The notes under the pieces were generated by a model, which was given only the letters and a program-made list of their open reading frames with translations, did no database searches and was not told the DNA's origin. Source: Nymphaea colorata (Eukaryota > Streptophyta > Magnoliopsida > Nymphaeales > Nymphaeaceae). Taken from it: 60,000 bases of DNA. This document shows positions 24,122 through 36,100 of this stretch, one piece after another. The stretch spans positions 8,894,417 to 8,954,416 of the forward strand of contig NC_045149.1 in assembly GCF_008831285.2 (NCBI RefSeq). Direction: 5' to 3'. The position numbers were made by a program, and so were the translations under genes. Within the stretch, counting starts at the first letter, position 1; every line of letters starts with the position of its first letter.

Positions 24122-24556
24122 TAACAGTTAACACCTATCCTCAACCTTATTATATAGATCACAAAAGTAATCGTTTTAAACAAACCACCAACCATGGGGA
24201 GCCAATTTTAATTTGTATTTTTTATATAAATGGGAGTTGCATTTTGTGAAATAATTTATTAAATCTTACATTTCTTTTACCCAAAAAAAAGAAAAAAACC
24301 AAAGCCACCTTGTATTGCATCTACTCACGATCCTCCACCCTTCTCTCTCATGTACTCAACCACAGCCCACATTTTTTGCTTTTAACTGGACTTTATTAAG
24401 TTATTAACAAACCTAATTTTTTGAACTTTATGAGTTTCCTGTAGTGCATTTTTATGTGACTAATGTTCAACGTTAGCTATTCGTTTTACATGTTAATTTA
24501 TGACATTGATTGTGTGGAGAAATTTTGCATTTCAATTTAATTAAATTTTGTTGGTA
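24122..24556. repeat. Left arm of a long inverted repeat (435 bp)
   Basis: It starts TAACAGTTAACACC and ends TTGGTA. It is the reverse complement of 30796-31189 over essentially its whole length, at roughly 90% identity by eye. Relative to the right arm it has an extra segment of about 35 bases after CAACCATGG (about 24197-24232). It contains TATTATATAGATCAC, a TATA-like site reading inward. No coding region. Confidence 0.9.
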
Positions 24557-26150
24557 TTATTTAGACTGATGGTGCAGGTACTTGAGGCACCGTCACAAAG
24601 AGAAACATCAATCTAAATAAATAAATTTGCATAGAATATCTTTGTACTCTTAATGAATCCACTATAAAACATAAAAGGCTAGCATATTTTAAACATAAGC
24701 ATGGATGCACCGCTTGAAATGTGATTTCTTCCTATAACAGGCTTGTACAATATTATAATAAATTGCATTGCATCACTAATTATATACTGTAAATCACATT
24801 GCTTTTCTATAACATCTTTGCGCAAACATCTTCTAAGCTCTTCTCTGAATTAAAAAATTTTCCGTGTTTCAAACTCTTTGTATAAAGATGTTGATCTACA
24901 AAGAGCATTATCAAATCTTACATCCATATGATGATCATTATCATCATATGAACTTTCTTCATATGTACAATATTCATCATTTTAACATAATAGTGGAACG
25001 TTTCTCCCCGATACATCTTTAGACTTATTAGTGCCTCAAATTCTTCTACCACTATATTGAATATCATGTTTACAAAATAAAGAAATAATTGACAAAATGA
25101 GATGGTAACAAAATGAGGTAATAAAAAGGATGGAAAAATAAATAAACTAGTAAAGCGAGAGAGGGGGAGAGGGATAGAAAGAGTGTTGCAAATTGGCTCT
25201 TGTTGCATTCAAGCACATACATCATACAAAATCAATAGCAAAGGAAGGAATGAATAAATCATTTAAGCATATATTCCAATTCATGACATCACAATTTATT
25301 AGCAACTCAGCTTTAAATTATTGTTTACAAGTTGATTCTCAATATCCTTCCTTGAAAGAAGCCTTGATGGCTAAAATCAAATGGGTGCCCTGTAGCTGCA
25401 GCCCATGGGCCATGCCCTTGTGAAAAAGGTAGCTTATCTTCAATGCCATTCAAGTATGACCTAATGGAGCTTCATCCGCTTGGCTAGTTTAGGATAAGAG
25501 GCAAGGTTAGAGGACATTAGATATACCCAATGTGAACTGTAGTACCAGGCAACATTTGCCTAACAATAAGAATTTGTCCTCAAACAAAGAAAAATGTACA
25601 ACTAGGAGGACATACATCAAAAGAGGCAACCCCACAACTATTAAGTTGATGGCTTGAACCCAACATCTTGAATATAGAAGTCTCATTATGAAACTGCATG
25701 ATATTGACACTCATGTTTATTGTTGAGCGACAAACATATCTAATCTATAATAAATTTCCAAGGGAACGATTGAATAGGCCCGAACCACATGTAACTATAT
25801 GCAAGTGCTTGATGTTTGCAACTGCTTGAATAGAACCAGAGTCCTCACAATATGAATGAAACTTCTAAAAAACATGCAACAGGAATTTAAGAGAGCATTT
25901 AAATAAAACATACTTGTCGCCATGAAGCACTAGCAGTAATCAAGTGTATCTATGCATTTGAACAAGATAAGAGGAACTGTCAAATCAAATTGGCCTTTGA
26001 TTTAATCAAGTGTTAAAAAAGAGAGAACAAAAAATCGAGAGACTAACAGGAAAAGTTATTAGAAGGTAATACCTTTCCTTTCAGTTTAAAAAAATTTGAT
26101 AAAAACAGTTTTTATTTTTTAAATTTTTAGGGCGTCTGTACATGTTGAGG
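24557..26150. other. AT-rich sequence inside the inverted repeats
   Basis: No gene recognised. A short GA-rich patch lies near 25154-25182. Frames are short and lack motifs. Confidence 0.4.
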
Positions 26151-26272
26151 AGAGGGTGAAATCTGTACGGGCGGGTGAAATTTCACCCGCCCGTCTTACG
26201 CCGTGTCAAACAGCGTGACATTTCACCCGAAAAATGATTTGATCGTGTGAAATTTCACCCGTTAGCACAAAC
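26145..26272. repeat. TTTCACCC cluster with a 28-bp perfect palindrome
   Basis: A perfect palindrome spans 26167-26194; its left half is ACGGGCGGGTGAAA. Further GTGAAAT or TTTCACCCG words occur near 26155, 26219 and 26247. I see no element ends that explain the cluster. It could be a transposon terminus or a cis-regulatory cluster of the CT-rich block that follows. Confidence 0.75.
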
Positions 26273-26860
26273 AAAATGTTGGGCTCTCGATTTTCCCTCT
26301 CTCGCCCATTTTCCCCTCACCGTCTCCTCCTCCCTCGCAGTTGAGAACATCTCCCTTCTCACCGGCAGGGAAGAGGGATGCAGTAGTCGTGCGGGCCAGA
26401 GCTCCCACCGTCGCCACTCAGCCAGTTCACCATCGCCACTATCGGTGCACAGCCAGTCCCCCACCGCCACAGTCGCCGCTCCTCCACTGAGCCACCATTC
26501 GCCATCACCACATGTAAGGGTTTCTATCTTGCTCTCGGTGTGTCCCTTTCAGAAACGCCCAAAAATTTTGTCTCTGTCTTTCTCTTTTGCTCACGCTGTC
26601 TCCCTTTCTCTCGTGTTGTTGTTGATGTCTTCCTTTTTCTATCTTTCTCTCTTGCTCTCGTTGTCTCCCTTTCTGCTCTTGCTGATGCCTGGATATTCTC
26701 GACAGCATCCATTTTCACCGGCAGTGAAGAAGACTTCACCAGGTTCTTTCCGCCTCTCTTTCTCTTTCCGCATAATTTGCCTTTTGCTTGTTTCTGTTAT
26801 GAGGAAAATCTCTGTGTTCTGTCTTCATTTTGCTGTTAGGAATGTGTAGAAAGGAGTAAA
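26273..26860 (+). other. CT/GC-rich block resembling a plant gene 5' end
   Basis: A pyrimidine-rich leader-like sequence with a 200-codon open frame (26247-26849) whose translation is dominated by serine, proline and histidine and then by leucine-rich low complexity. A GTAAGG-type donor lies near 26514. There is no recognised domain. It may be a captured or decayed gene 5' region. Confidence 0.3.
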
Positions 26861-27830
26861 AGGTAGTACAAGCATCAATTTTTATTGCAATTGGTTTATT
26901 ATTTCACTCGGTGTATTGCTGTTTTCGTTGCCTTGTTCAATTTCTCTGTTTCTACTTCTACTTCTTCATAAAGATCATTAGATTCTCCATGACCAACTAA
27001 CCATTGCTACATTCTGCTATCTCTTCCTACGAACATAATGCAAAGAAAAAGGCAGGAACAATCCAGTCTTAGTTGTACTTTCTTTTAGACACTGCATGCA
27101 GTGAACTTGTCTTAGTTATTATCAAGACGCCAACTTGTTAAATAGCGAAACACCAAGCCACTTTTGGTTCCAATTTACATCAATCGATGATCCATCAAGC
27201 ATTATGGCATGCTAACCAATATCCTAAGATGTGAATATTATCAATATCATGCTGGCCTCCAGTCATTGAAAATGTCATCGCAAAGCAATATATAAAAGAC
27301 ACGAAGTTTGTTGAACGGAAGTGCAGTCACAAATATTGGATTACATGTTTTCTTTATTGAATATGCACTCACTAAACTTCTTTTTTTGTGGATGGTAGGG
27401 AATACACATTTTTGTGGATATGTACTCATTAAACTTTTGTGGACATGTACTCATTACACAGTAAAACCTGTATGAGTTAACTAACTTTGTTATGGTTATA
27501 ATTTTTATTTAATCAACTATCAGTTAGATGTCATGGTTTTATTGTATTTTTTTTTACATAAAACTGTTGCTGGTACCACATGCTTAATGCGTAGGTGTAG
27601 ACATCAGCATTTTGTTGTTTTGGAAGATCATCTTAAAATTTTTTTCCACATCCAATTAAGAAGGAAAAAAAAAAAACAATTATTAAGAGTTTTGAAAAAA
27701 GTCTCTCAATTTTTCTATCTTATGCATCAAACAAAGTTAATTTTCAAACAAAGATTATTAAATTTACGACGTTAAATTTTTTTTCGAGAACCTTTAAGTT
27801 TTTTTAGAAAAAAAAGGTAGGGTCAAACCC
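26861..27830. other. AT-rich sequence, nothing recognised
   Basis: Short frames only. Several homopolymer T and A runs near 27549 and 27665. Confidence 0.4.
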
Positions 27831-28400
27831 CTTCTACAACGGAAAACCCCTCTCCTTCATCCTTTCTCGTCTCCATCTCGAGAACGTGAACGTTCCATCT
27901 TACCACCATTTGGTACCACCACAGCGGACAACCGGTAAGTCTTCACTTTCCGACCGTCCGACGCTTCCACAACCATGCCCGCGGCCCTCTGAGCCCTCTC
28001 CATTCTGTGACGAACGTCGTCGAACAGGTGAGCTTATCAGGTTTAGTCTCTCTCTTTCTCTCTCCCTCTCTCCCTCTCTCTCGGTTTAAGGCTGCTGGCC
28101 GGCAGCCATTGCCGCTGCCATCGACAGTCATTTCCTCTCTCTCTCTCTTTCTCTCTCTGCTGCAAGCCTGCAACAAGGGCCCTGGTTGTCATTATTATTC
28201 CCCTCGCCGCCTGCCCCTTTCGGTGAGTGCAGGGGTGGACTCCGTCGCCTCAACACACCCTGGTTGTCGACTCTCGTGGGAAGGCTTTGGGCTGCAGCGG
28301 ACCCCACCGTGTCAGCCGCAGATTGCCACTCACCCTGGCGGGGAAGCAGTTTTGGTTGCAATTCACAGACACTGATAGTTAGCTTTATTGACTGATAGGA
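27831..28400 (+). other. Second CT/GC-rich gene-5'-like block
   Basis: It contains CT microsatellites at about 28048-28083 and 28134-28157 and splice-donor-like CCGGTAAGTC near 27930 and CAGGTGAGC near 28026. The open frames are low complexity. No protein family is recognised. Confidence 0.3.
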
Positions 28401-29400
28401 TCGATCATTTTGGTAGTTTTTCGAATTTTGCTATGCCAGTTTAAGTATGTCATTCTCGTTTTCCACTTCGGTTTCTAGTGTAGCATTGATTTTTTCTTTC
28501 GTTTGACAGAGAATCTCATTTTGTTATCGTTTTTTTCTTTTGTTTGACAGAGATTGCTTTCTCATTGTGAGATTAGTTTCTCTTGTTGTGAGTTTTTTAT
28601 TTTCATCATCGTGTACCCGTGTGTTTCTAGGTAGCCACCTTTAATTTATGTGATTAATCTGCGATTCTGCATTGCCCTTAATGTCCTAAATAATGATTTC
28701 TAATCATAAGTGTTAAAGTTGTTAATGACGTAAATACTAAAGCCAGTGTAACTATGATCCACCTTCATTTTGGTCTCTTTCACCATTCCACTCTACTGCT
28801 GCTTCTTTAAGAACGAGAGAAAATTCCGGATCCAGGTATGCATCATTTCCCTGCCTGGTGTGCCAGAAAGAGTTTTTTATGTTCATCCATGCAGGAAGTT
28901 TTTTGCTAGATCTTCAAATTGTGGGAAACTATTGACCATAAATTTATATAAAAGTGGCTGCAGGTCACCCCATGAGCAGGTGGGTGCAATTAAGAACCCA
29001 TAGCAAAAATCAGGTATTACTGAGCAGCTATGCTCAGTGACCTTTGCATGCAGTATACAATTGTACATAATAAGCTATTTTCTGATGCACTTGAAGTGAA
29101 AGACCTGTGTCATGTCTTTTATTTTGCATTGGTTGATGTTGCTTAAGAGAATACGATATTTTTGCAAAGCTATATACTTACCATTTAGAAGATCCAAAAT
29201 AAAAGAAACACTTGAGTTTAGTGTTGGCTGCAAAAGAGGACCAAGGACCATAAATGGATTCATTGTGTCGATTTTAGCCTCTTTTGCAAATTTCCAAGGT
29301 TGTTCTTGATTTCATATTTCTATTGAAGAGCAACGGTTTTGATCGTGAAGCTTGCGTTTCACTTTGCTGTTGTTCACTTTGCGTCGCTTCACAGGCTCAG
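28401..29400. other. Non-coding, nothing recognised
   Basis: AT-rich. A short TTTGTTTGACAGAGA-type duplication occurs near 28500-28556. Confidence 0.35.
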
Positions 29401-30370
29401 CGTTGCGCTTCGCCTCATCTCATTTAATAAGCAACATTTAATAATGTTGCTTTAGTCTTCTTAGTGGTTCTGTTTGAAACTTCCCATGGCAAGGGCTTCC
29501 TCCCACCCAAGAGTTTGAAAATCTCTCCTCTTTGACGCAACAGCCCCCTTCCTCCTCCAAGTCTCACCAATGGCATCTGCTTTCCTTTTTTGTCGTAGCT
29601 ATTCCTTCTCCACTGATGACAGAAATAGTGTATTCTCATGGTTTTTCTAAGGCTCTGTGTTTGGTAATGTATTCTAGAAGGTCGTGTAATCATTGGTTCT
29701 TCACTGCGATTGTGGTAGTGTGGTTGAGCATCACTGGTTGTGTTTTTCATCAATTAATTCTTCCAAGTTTTGATTGTTCTGGTTATTTTTTTTCTTCCTC
29801 TCTTCTTATCTGGTGGTCTGAGTGTGTGCTTTGTGTCTGATTTTCGTGTTTCTCTATTTTGTGCTGTGTTTTTGCTCAGTGAAGAATTAAGAGAGATCTT
29901 AGTTTTCGTCTCGTGTAGTCCTCCAAATTCACTATCTTTGTGACTGCGAATCTCATTGCTGCTGGCTGTACTGACAGCGACCGACACCAGGTACGTCTTC
30001 TTACACACTCCCTCTCTGTCTATGTGAAGCCACAAAGACTATTTTTTTTGTCAATGTTCGAAATGATGCTGTTCAGGATCTCTCTGTCTCACAAAGATGT
30101 CGTTGACGACCATTGGCTTGTTAGTGACACTTTTTTGACTTTTCAAGTTGGGAGAGTCTTCAGGACCTCTCTCTCTGCCTTGCTGCCTGCAATACTTGAT
30201 TTCTTTATTTACTTAATTTTGAGGGCAGGGTTTGCAAGACTCTCTCTCTCTGCTAACGCTGGTGACCCATCATCGGCAGCACTCCTTTGCTTTTTTTCCC
30301 CCCTTTTCCCTGAAACGGTTAGTCTTCTTGAAGACATGTCAAGCATATCCCCTTCGATGATTTCATAATT
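29401..30370 (+). other. Third gene-5'-like block
   Basis: Pyrimidine-rich leader-like sequence with a donor-like CAGGTACGTC near 29988 and open frames of 102 and 142 codons. No domain is recognised. A small inverted repeat (AAGCAACATT / AATGTTGCTT) lies at 29429-29452. Confidence 0.3.
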
Positions 30371-30795
30371 TATAAATTTATAATATGTTTTATCATATCA
30401 TGCGCAAATTTTCAGTTTTTTGTGTATGAAAGAATGATCATCAACTGTCCAATGTATGATAATGTGTAGTTGTTTGATATAGTTAGTTGTTTGTTATTCC
30501 TTATTTGCAGTTCTACTAGTGTGCATTGTGCCAAACCCACAAAAACAAAGAATACTTTGAAAATTATGCCTCATTAGTTTAAAGAATCATTTCATAGAAA
30601 GTACGAGGAGCAAAATTTCAACCAAATTAAACTACTAAAATGACTTTTGAATTTAATTAATAAATAAAAGAGAAAGTAAATATTCTAAAGTATAATCAAG
30701 TAGTTGTGTGAAAGGAAAACACAATATCAACATCATCTTGCAAAATTGTAGACTGATACTAAGTATTTGAGTTTTCAGCAAAATCAGATAAGCCG
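30371..30795. other. AT-rich sequence inside the inverted repeats
   Basis: No feature recognised. Confidence 0.4.
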
Positions 30796-31189
30796 TACCA
30801 AAAAAGTTTAATTAAATTGAAATGCAAAATTTCTCCACACGATCAATGTCATAAATTAACATGTAAAACGAATAGGTAATATTGAACATCAGTCACATAA
30901 AAATGCATTACAGGAAACTTATTTTAAAGTTCAAAAAATTAGGTTTGATAATAACTTAATAAAGTCCAGTTAAAAGCAAAAATGTGGGCTTTGTGGTTGA
31001 GTGCATGAGAGAGGGGTGGAGGATCGTGAGTAGATACAATACAAGGTGGCTTGGTTTTTTTTTTTTTGGTAGAAGAAATGTAAGATTTAATAATTATTTC
31101 ACAAATGTAACTCCCATGGTTGGTGGTTTGTTTAAAACTATTATTTTTGTGCTCTATATAAGAAGGTTGAGGATTGGTGTTAACTGTTA
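30796..31189. repeat. Right arm of a long inverted repeat (394 bp)
   Basis: Reverse complement of 24122-24556. The outer end reads GGTGTTAACTGTTA. On the minus strand it contains CTTATATAGAGCAC, again TATA-like and directed into the element. No direct duplication flanking the two arms was found. Confidence 0.9.
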
Positions 31190-33093
31190 GTGTATGTGTA
31201 CGAAAGCAAAAATATTATTTTATGGAGGGAGATGTTTTTGTACTGGTATTTGATGTTTTTTTATGTAAAAGCAAGGAAAATGATGAAGACAAATGAGCAT
31301 CTTTGAAAGGCTGCACACTGCGTTTTGGGCACTACATCTCAATTGTATTGGGGCTAAACACATGACTGAGAGTCTGTGTCTCTGTGACACAAAATCGAAT
31401 TTTAAGCGTATTTTTTCATTATTTCTGTTTGCCCTTGGGTGTGGCACAAATTTCATGACATGCTTATGCCTTGTCTTAAATCACTACAGGTCGTCATAGA
31501 CACCCTATCCCTCTCTTTTGAAATTCAGACATGCCCTAAATGATGCGAAGAAAATGTAAAGGACACATGGGTGGTGGTTAACTTTATAAATGTTATAAAA
31601 TAGGCACGACAAAAAGGAAAAAAAGGAGAGGAAATAGGCAATGATTATGAGAGAGATATTAAGGGTGATTTATTTTTTCATTTTTTTAAAAGGAAGCAGT
31701 TAATTATTCTGATTTAAATGTGGAAAGAGCAAGTGAGAGAGATTTCTTATCTGAATGAATTGCTTTGGACAGACCCAATAATATTTTGCCATATATATAT
31801 TTGTGTATTTTGGATAAGAAGCAAACTCTTGGTGCTTTCTATATATAATAGATTGATAAACTTTACATTGATGCCTTCAACTTGTTAACCAACTTGATGT
31901 GAAGAAACACTAGAAAAATTTATTACCTACTCACGGGCCTACTACCCAGATGTGAGCTGATTCAAGCCTGATCCACAGGTTTTCCAACTATTGACCAGCT
32001 AAGAGTAGAAGGCTGGTTGGTCCAGGCACAAACTTAAGTGTGTCACAATTTTTTTCTTTTTCTTAAGTCTATGTTATGTAACACCTAAGAGCTTTAGATC
32101 CTTGGAAAGCATGGCTCCTTATTGTTGATTGAGGTGTGTGTCAGGTTGAATGATGTGAACTATGAAAAGTGTTGTTCAAGTTCCTAAGCAAATACTATCA
32201 CCATTCTTTGTCATCTGCTATATTATATGAATCAGAGCACCCAGTGAAATGCCCAGGAGTCTATTGGGCCTAGTGCAATGCTCAGCAGTCCATTGGGATG
32301 GGAGTAGTACAGGCATTGACACAGCCAACTATTGGAGAACATGAAGGATTTAAGGGTGGAAACAGCGTTGAGGCTGTTGGAGTGTTAAATCATCTTATAT
32401 CATACTTTTCTTCTCTGACATCATTGTGATGTGTGTGTGAGAGAGAATGGGTTTTAGTTTCTCCATGTTTCTGTTTTCTGTGTACTAAAAGTCAAGATAA
32501 ATTGACAAAAATTTTCAATTTAACACATGAAAAATGAAAAAGTAGAGTAAGTTTTTCCATGAATATGCAATGCAAGAAGGGTCTAATGGAAACTTTTCCA
32601 TGAAAAGCATTTTTTACAATCAAAGGCTGAAGTTTGGCAGCAAAAAACAAATATGCAGTTGACAGTTGATGGCAGCACAACCGAGGAGTGAGAGCAGGAG
32701 ACAGAGAAAGGAATAAGGAAGCCAAGAAAGAGGAAAAGGGGGAAGAAAGAGTAGGAAGAAAGAGAGAACATGAAAAGGAAGCAAGAGAAAGAGGGTAAAA
32801 AGAAAGAAAGAGGAGGAAGAAGGAATAATGGAAGCAGAGAATAAAGAAAGAAAAAAGAGGAAAAAGAAGCAACACTTTTTTCTGGCTTTTATTCATATTT
32901 TTAGTTTTTTATTATTTTATTCTATCTAATATTAGGATTGTTGTCAATTTTTTTAAAAATTCCTAGGTTCTCTTGGGAAATCACTTCATGGAAAAAACTC
33001 ATGGGGAGTGATTCTTGTAACTGATTTTAACAAAGTTTGATCTGGGTTCTATGAGGTCTGCCTTTTTAGATTATTAATATAATAATATTTCAG
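31190..33093. other. Upstream region of the RPC3 gene
   Basis: Mostly AT-rich. A strongly purine-rich stretch lies at about 32680-32870 (AAGAGGAAAAGGG-like). The promoter and any non-coding first exon of RPC3 should lie here or further upstream, but I cannot locate them. Confidence 0.4.
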
Positions 33094-33100
33094 TCCAGGG

Positions 33101-36100
33101 ATGGTGCCTCATCATGGCATTTTGCTTGCTGTTGATATCATCTCCACCAGTTTTGGGGACATTGTAGGGGTACGTCATAAACTTGAATTCTCGTTCTTTG
33201 AGATTATGCTCTCTCTCTCTCTCTGTCTCACACACACACACACATGCACATAGAGTCTCATCTCTGCTTTTCAATTTGCAGAAAGTATGTAATTGCCTTC
33301 TAGAAAAAGGAGCTCTCACGATACAGGATTTGGCTCGATTTACCAAACTCAAACCCAGCCAGTTGAAAAACTCCCTTTTAGTGTTGATTCAGCACAACTG
33401 TGTGCAAGCATTCACACGTTCTACAGATGGTAAAGTTTTGGGTTTGCAAAGATCCAAAAAGTCAACCGTATGCTTTTTTTTTTTGGCTACTATCATTTTC
33501 GAAGTATATGTACACAAATGACAAATGTATATAGACATACACTATGGACATGCAAATGGATATATATAAATGTGTGGATGATGCATATGTGCAAAGAAAT
33601 ATGACTTGATAAATGTAAGATTTTGTAAGATATTTAGGGCAAATGTGGTCCAAGATGGGGATACCATACAACTTAATTCTGATTAAAATTTTTAGATTTA
33701 AAACTTAAAAGTCATTTTTGAGTGAAAATGTGGTGCATCCTGATTAAGTATTATTGTGCTTTTCTATTTTAGTGTTCATTTTGGAAATTGCTCATTGCCT
33801 ACAGGAAGACAAAAGAAAAAATCTGGAGATGCTTGGACCTTTTTAACTGAAACAAAAGAATTAAATTGGTTGTTAGAATTTTCAGCTTTTTTGGGTGGCA
33901 CATTTTTTCTCTCAATAGTGCAAAAAGGGTTAGGCAATGAGATCACTTCAGATGAAAACAGGTTAGGCAACCATTTCAATGACTTAATGTGATGCCACTG
34001 GGGCCTGCTGTTTTGGTACTTGTATGCTCAGTTTAGAGTGAACATGCTTGTATAATGCATTATTTAATTATTTTTTATTGCTTAGATAAATAGTTCAATG
34101 AAAAACGCTTTTAGACATAAAATGTCATTTGTTGAATATTTAATCCATATTCCCATTTCCTCTTGAACTTGTGAGCCAAACCCACATCATATGGCATCTT
34201 GTCCAAAACGTTGTTATGATCAGCTAGAAAAGCCTTTGATGCTCAATATAAGCATGACCTGATGATATTTCGTCTGTTACAGGCATCAATATTTTGTTGT
34301 ATTTTGTTTTTTCATAGAATATCTCTACTGAATTCAGTGGTTACATTTGATCATAGTTTCAGTTGAATCTGTCTTCTTTGTTTGGATATGCTGTTTTTGA
34401 TCTTGACTGATTTTCCTCCTTGCTATAGATGGTAGTTCAGCTACTCAAAGGGTCTTGACAGAGTATGTTGCACTTTTTGACAATATTCTTCATCGTCTTC
34501 GGTTTTCTAAGTTTTTGAAACTTATCAGGGAAAAGTTTGATTCCCAGGTATCACAGCTGTACTTTCATTTGTTGTTTTTTTCCACCCCCATTGATTGACA
34601 TTGCTATTTCTGACTTTTGACTTCCAATATTGTTGAAAATGAAGAACATTCAAGGGTAGGTGGAGGCATGATGGGTATAGAAAAAAATATTTGTCTTGAT
34701 AGCAATATGCAGAAACGGGAAGCTCACATAATATCTTCGTGCTGGTTGATGACCTAAAACTTATGATTTGCAACTGAGTTTGATTCAGAAGACCATTCAC
34801 TGTATGGGTAGATGCAATGTCTTGGTGAAAAAGTTATTTGTGTGCGTAGGAAGAGAAATTTGTACTAATAATATATATATATAATGTAAAGTAGCTATCT
34901 GTACAAAATTTAATTATTGTGTTCAGGTCCATGGACCATCTAATCTCAGGATAAGTTTCTTAAGTAGATACAGATTTTCTCTTATTAGGATTGGGGTAAC
35001 TTCATCCAATTTTATCCAATCACAGAAATGCCTATAGGGGTACATCAATTGTTGTTATTGATGATTGTTAGTTTGTGGTTGTTTCCAGCTTGGGTTAGTT
35101 CTTCGGTGTTGTTGTTTGACTAATTTAACTATTTATTGATTGATTATTACTGTTGTGTGCTTTTACCTAGATTCTAGAATGTCACTAGATGGTACAATGA
35201 TCCATACTTCACCAGTTATGTCTGTTCATTAGTTTTCTTTCTTGAATGGTTTATTTGCTTTGGCTTCCTTTTCTCCCATTCAAGTGATGTTGATGAATGC
35301 TAATTGGACTGCTGGTTGACTGACAGCCACTGCATCTTGCTTTATGTATGCTTTCTTTGATTCCTATGTTAATTCTTGGCAAAGACTGTTGGAGGATTCT
35401 ACACGTGGTGTGGGACTGGACCTGAGCTTCATAATAGTAAATGCATAGATAGTTTTGGTGCATGACTTTTAACTTTCATCTTATATTTAGGTTCATCATA
35501 ACATTCTGTCTACGAATGTGACATTATAATTTCCAACTTTATGATTATTTTATCTGTTCACAAAGTTGCATCTGTTTTTTAGGATTTTGTAACATTTTTT
35601 ACTTGGTTTATCTTCTTAGTTTATTTCATTTGAAATTAAATTCTAGAGATCATTAACATACTTTCAGTATGTTGACTTGGACATGTTTGTTTAACATTGT
35701 CGGAGATATTGATGAGTGCTATTTATCTGTAGTGCGAAAATATTATGAGGATCCTGCTAGAGCATGGTAGACTAACATTTGATCAAGTATTGACAAGGGG
35801 AGTTTGGATATCAAACGAAGGTACAAGCTACATGTTTGTGAACATTTAGAGCATTGCTTATATTTGTAGTTAGATTATTTAGATGATATGTGAATATCCT
35901 CAAATTTAAGTCAATAATATCGTAAGGAGAATTAATCTATTTGTGTCTGAATGTGCACAATTTGTTGTTAGTATTATGTAATGTTTGATGAACTAATGAT
36001 TGCAAGAGCTACTGGTAAGATGATCTAGGATTTCAAATAAAAGGAGATATGTGTGTTACTTGTAATTTAGTTTCTGTGTTTCATTCATATTTTACATGGA

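Noticed and set aside
26247-26849. 200-codon plus-strand frame
   Set aside because: Low-complexity Ser/Pro then Leu-rich, no domain, overlapping long frames on the other strand. Looks like leader/intron sequence, kept only as an unassigned block.
24122-31189. Firm Pack-MULE call
   Set aside because: No 9-bp target duplication outside the arms and no typical MULE terminus seen. Left as a hypothesis in the findings.
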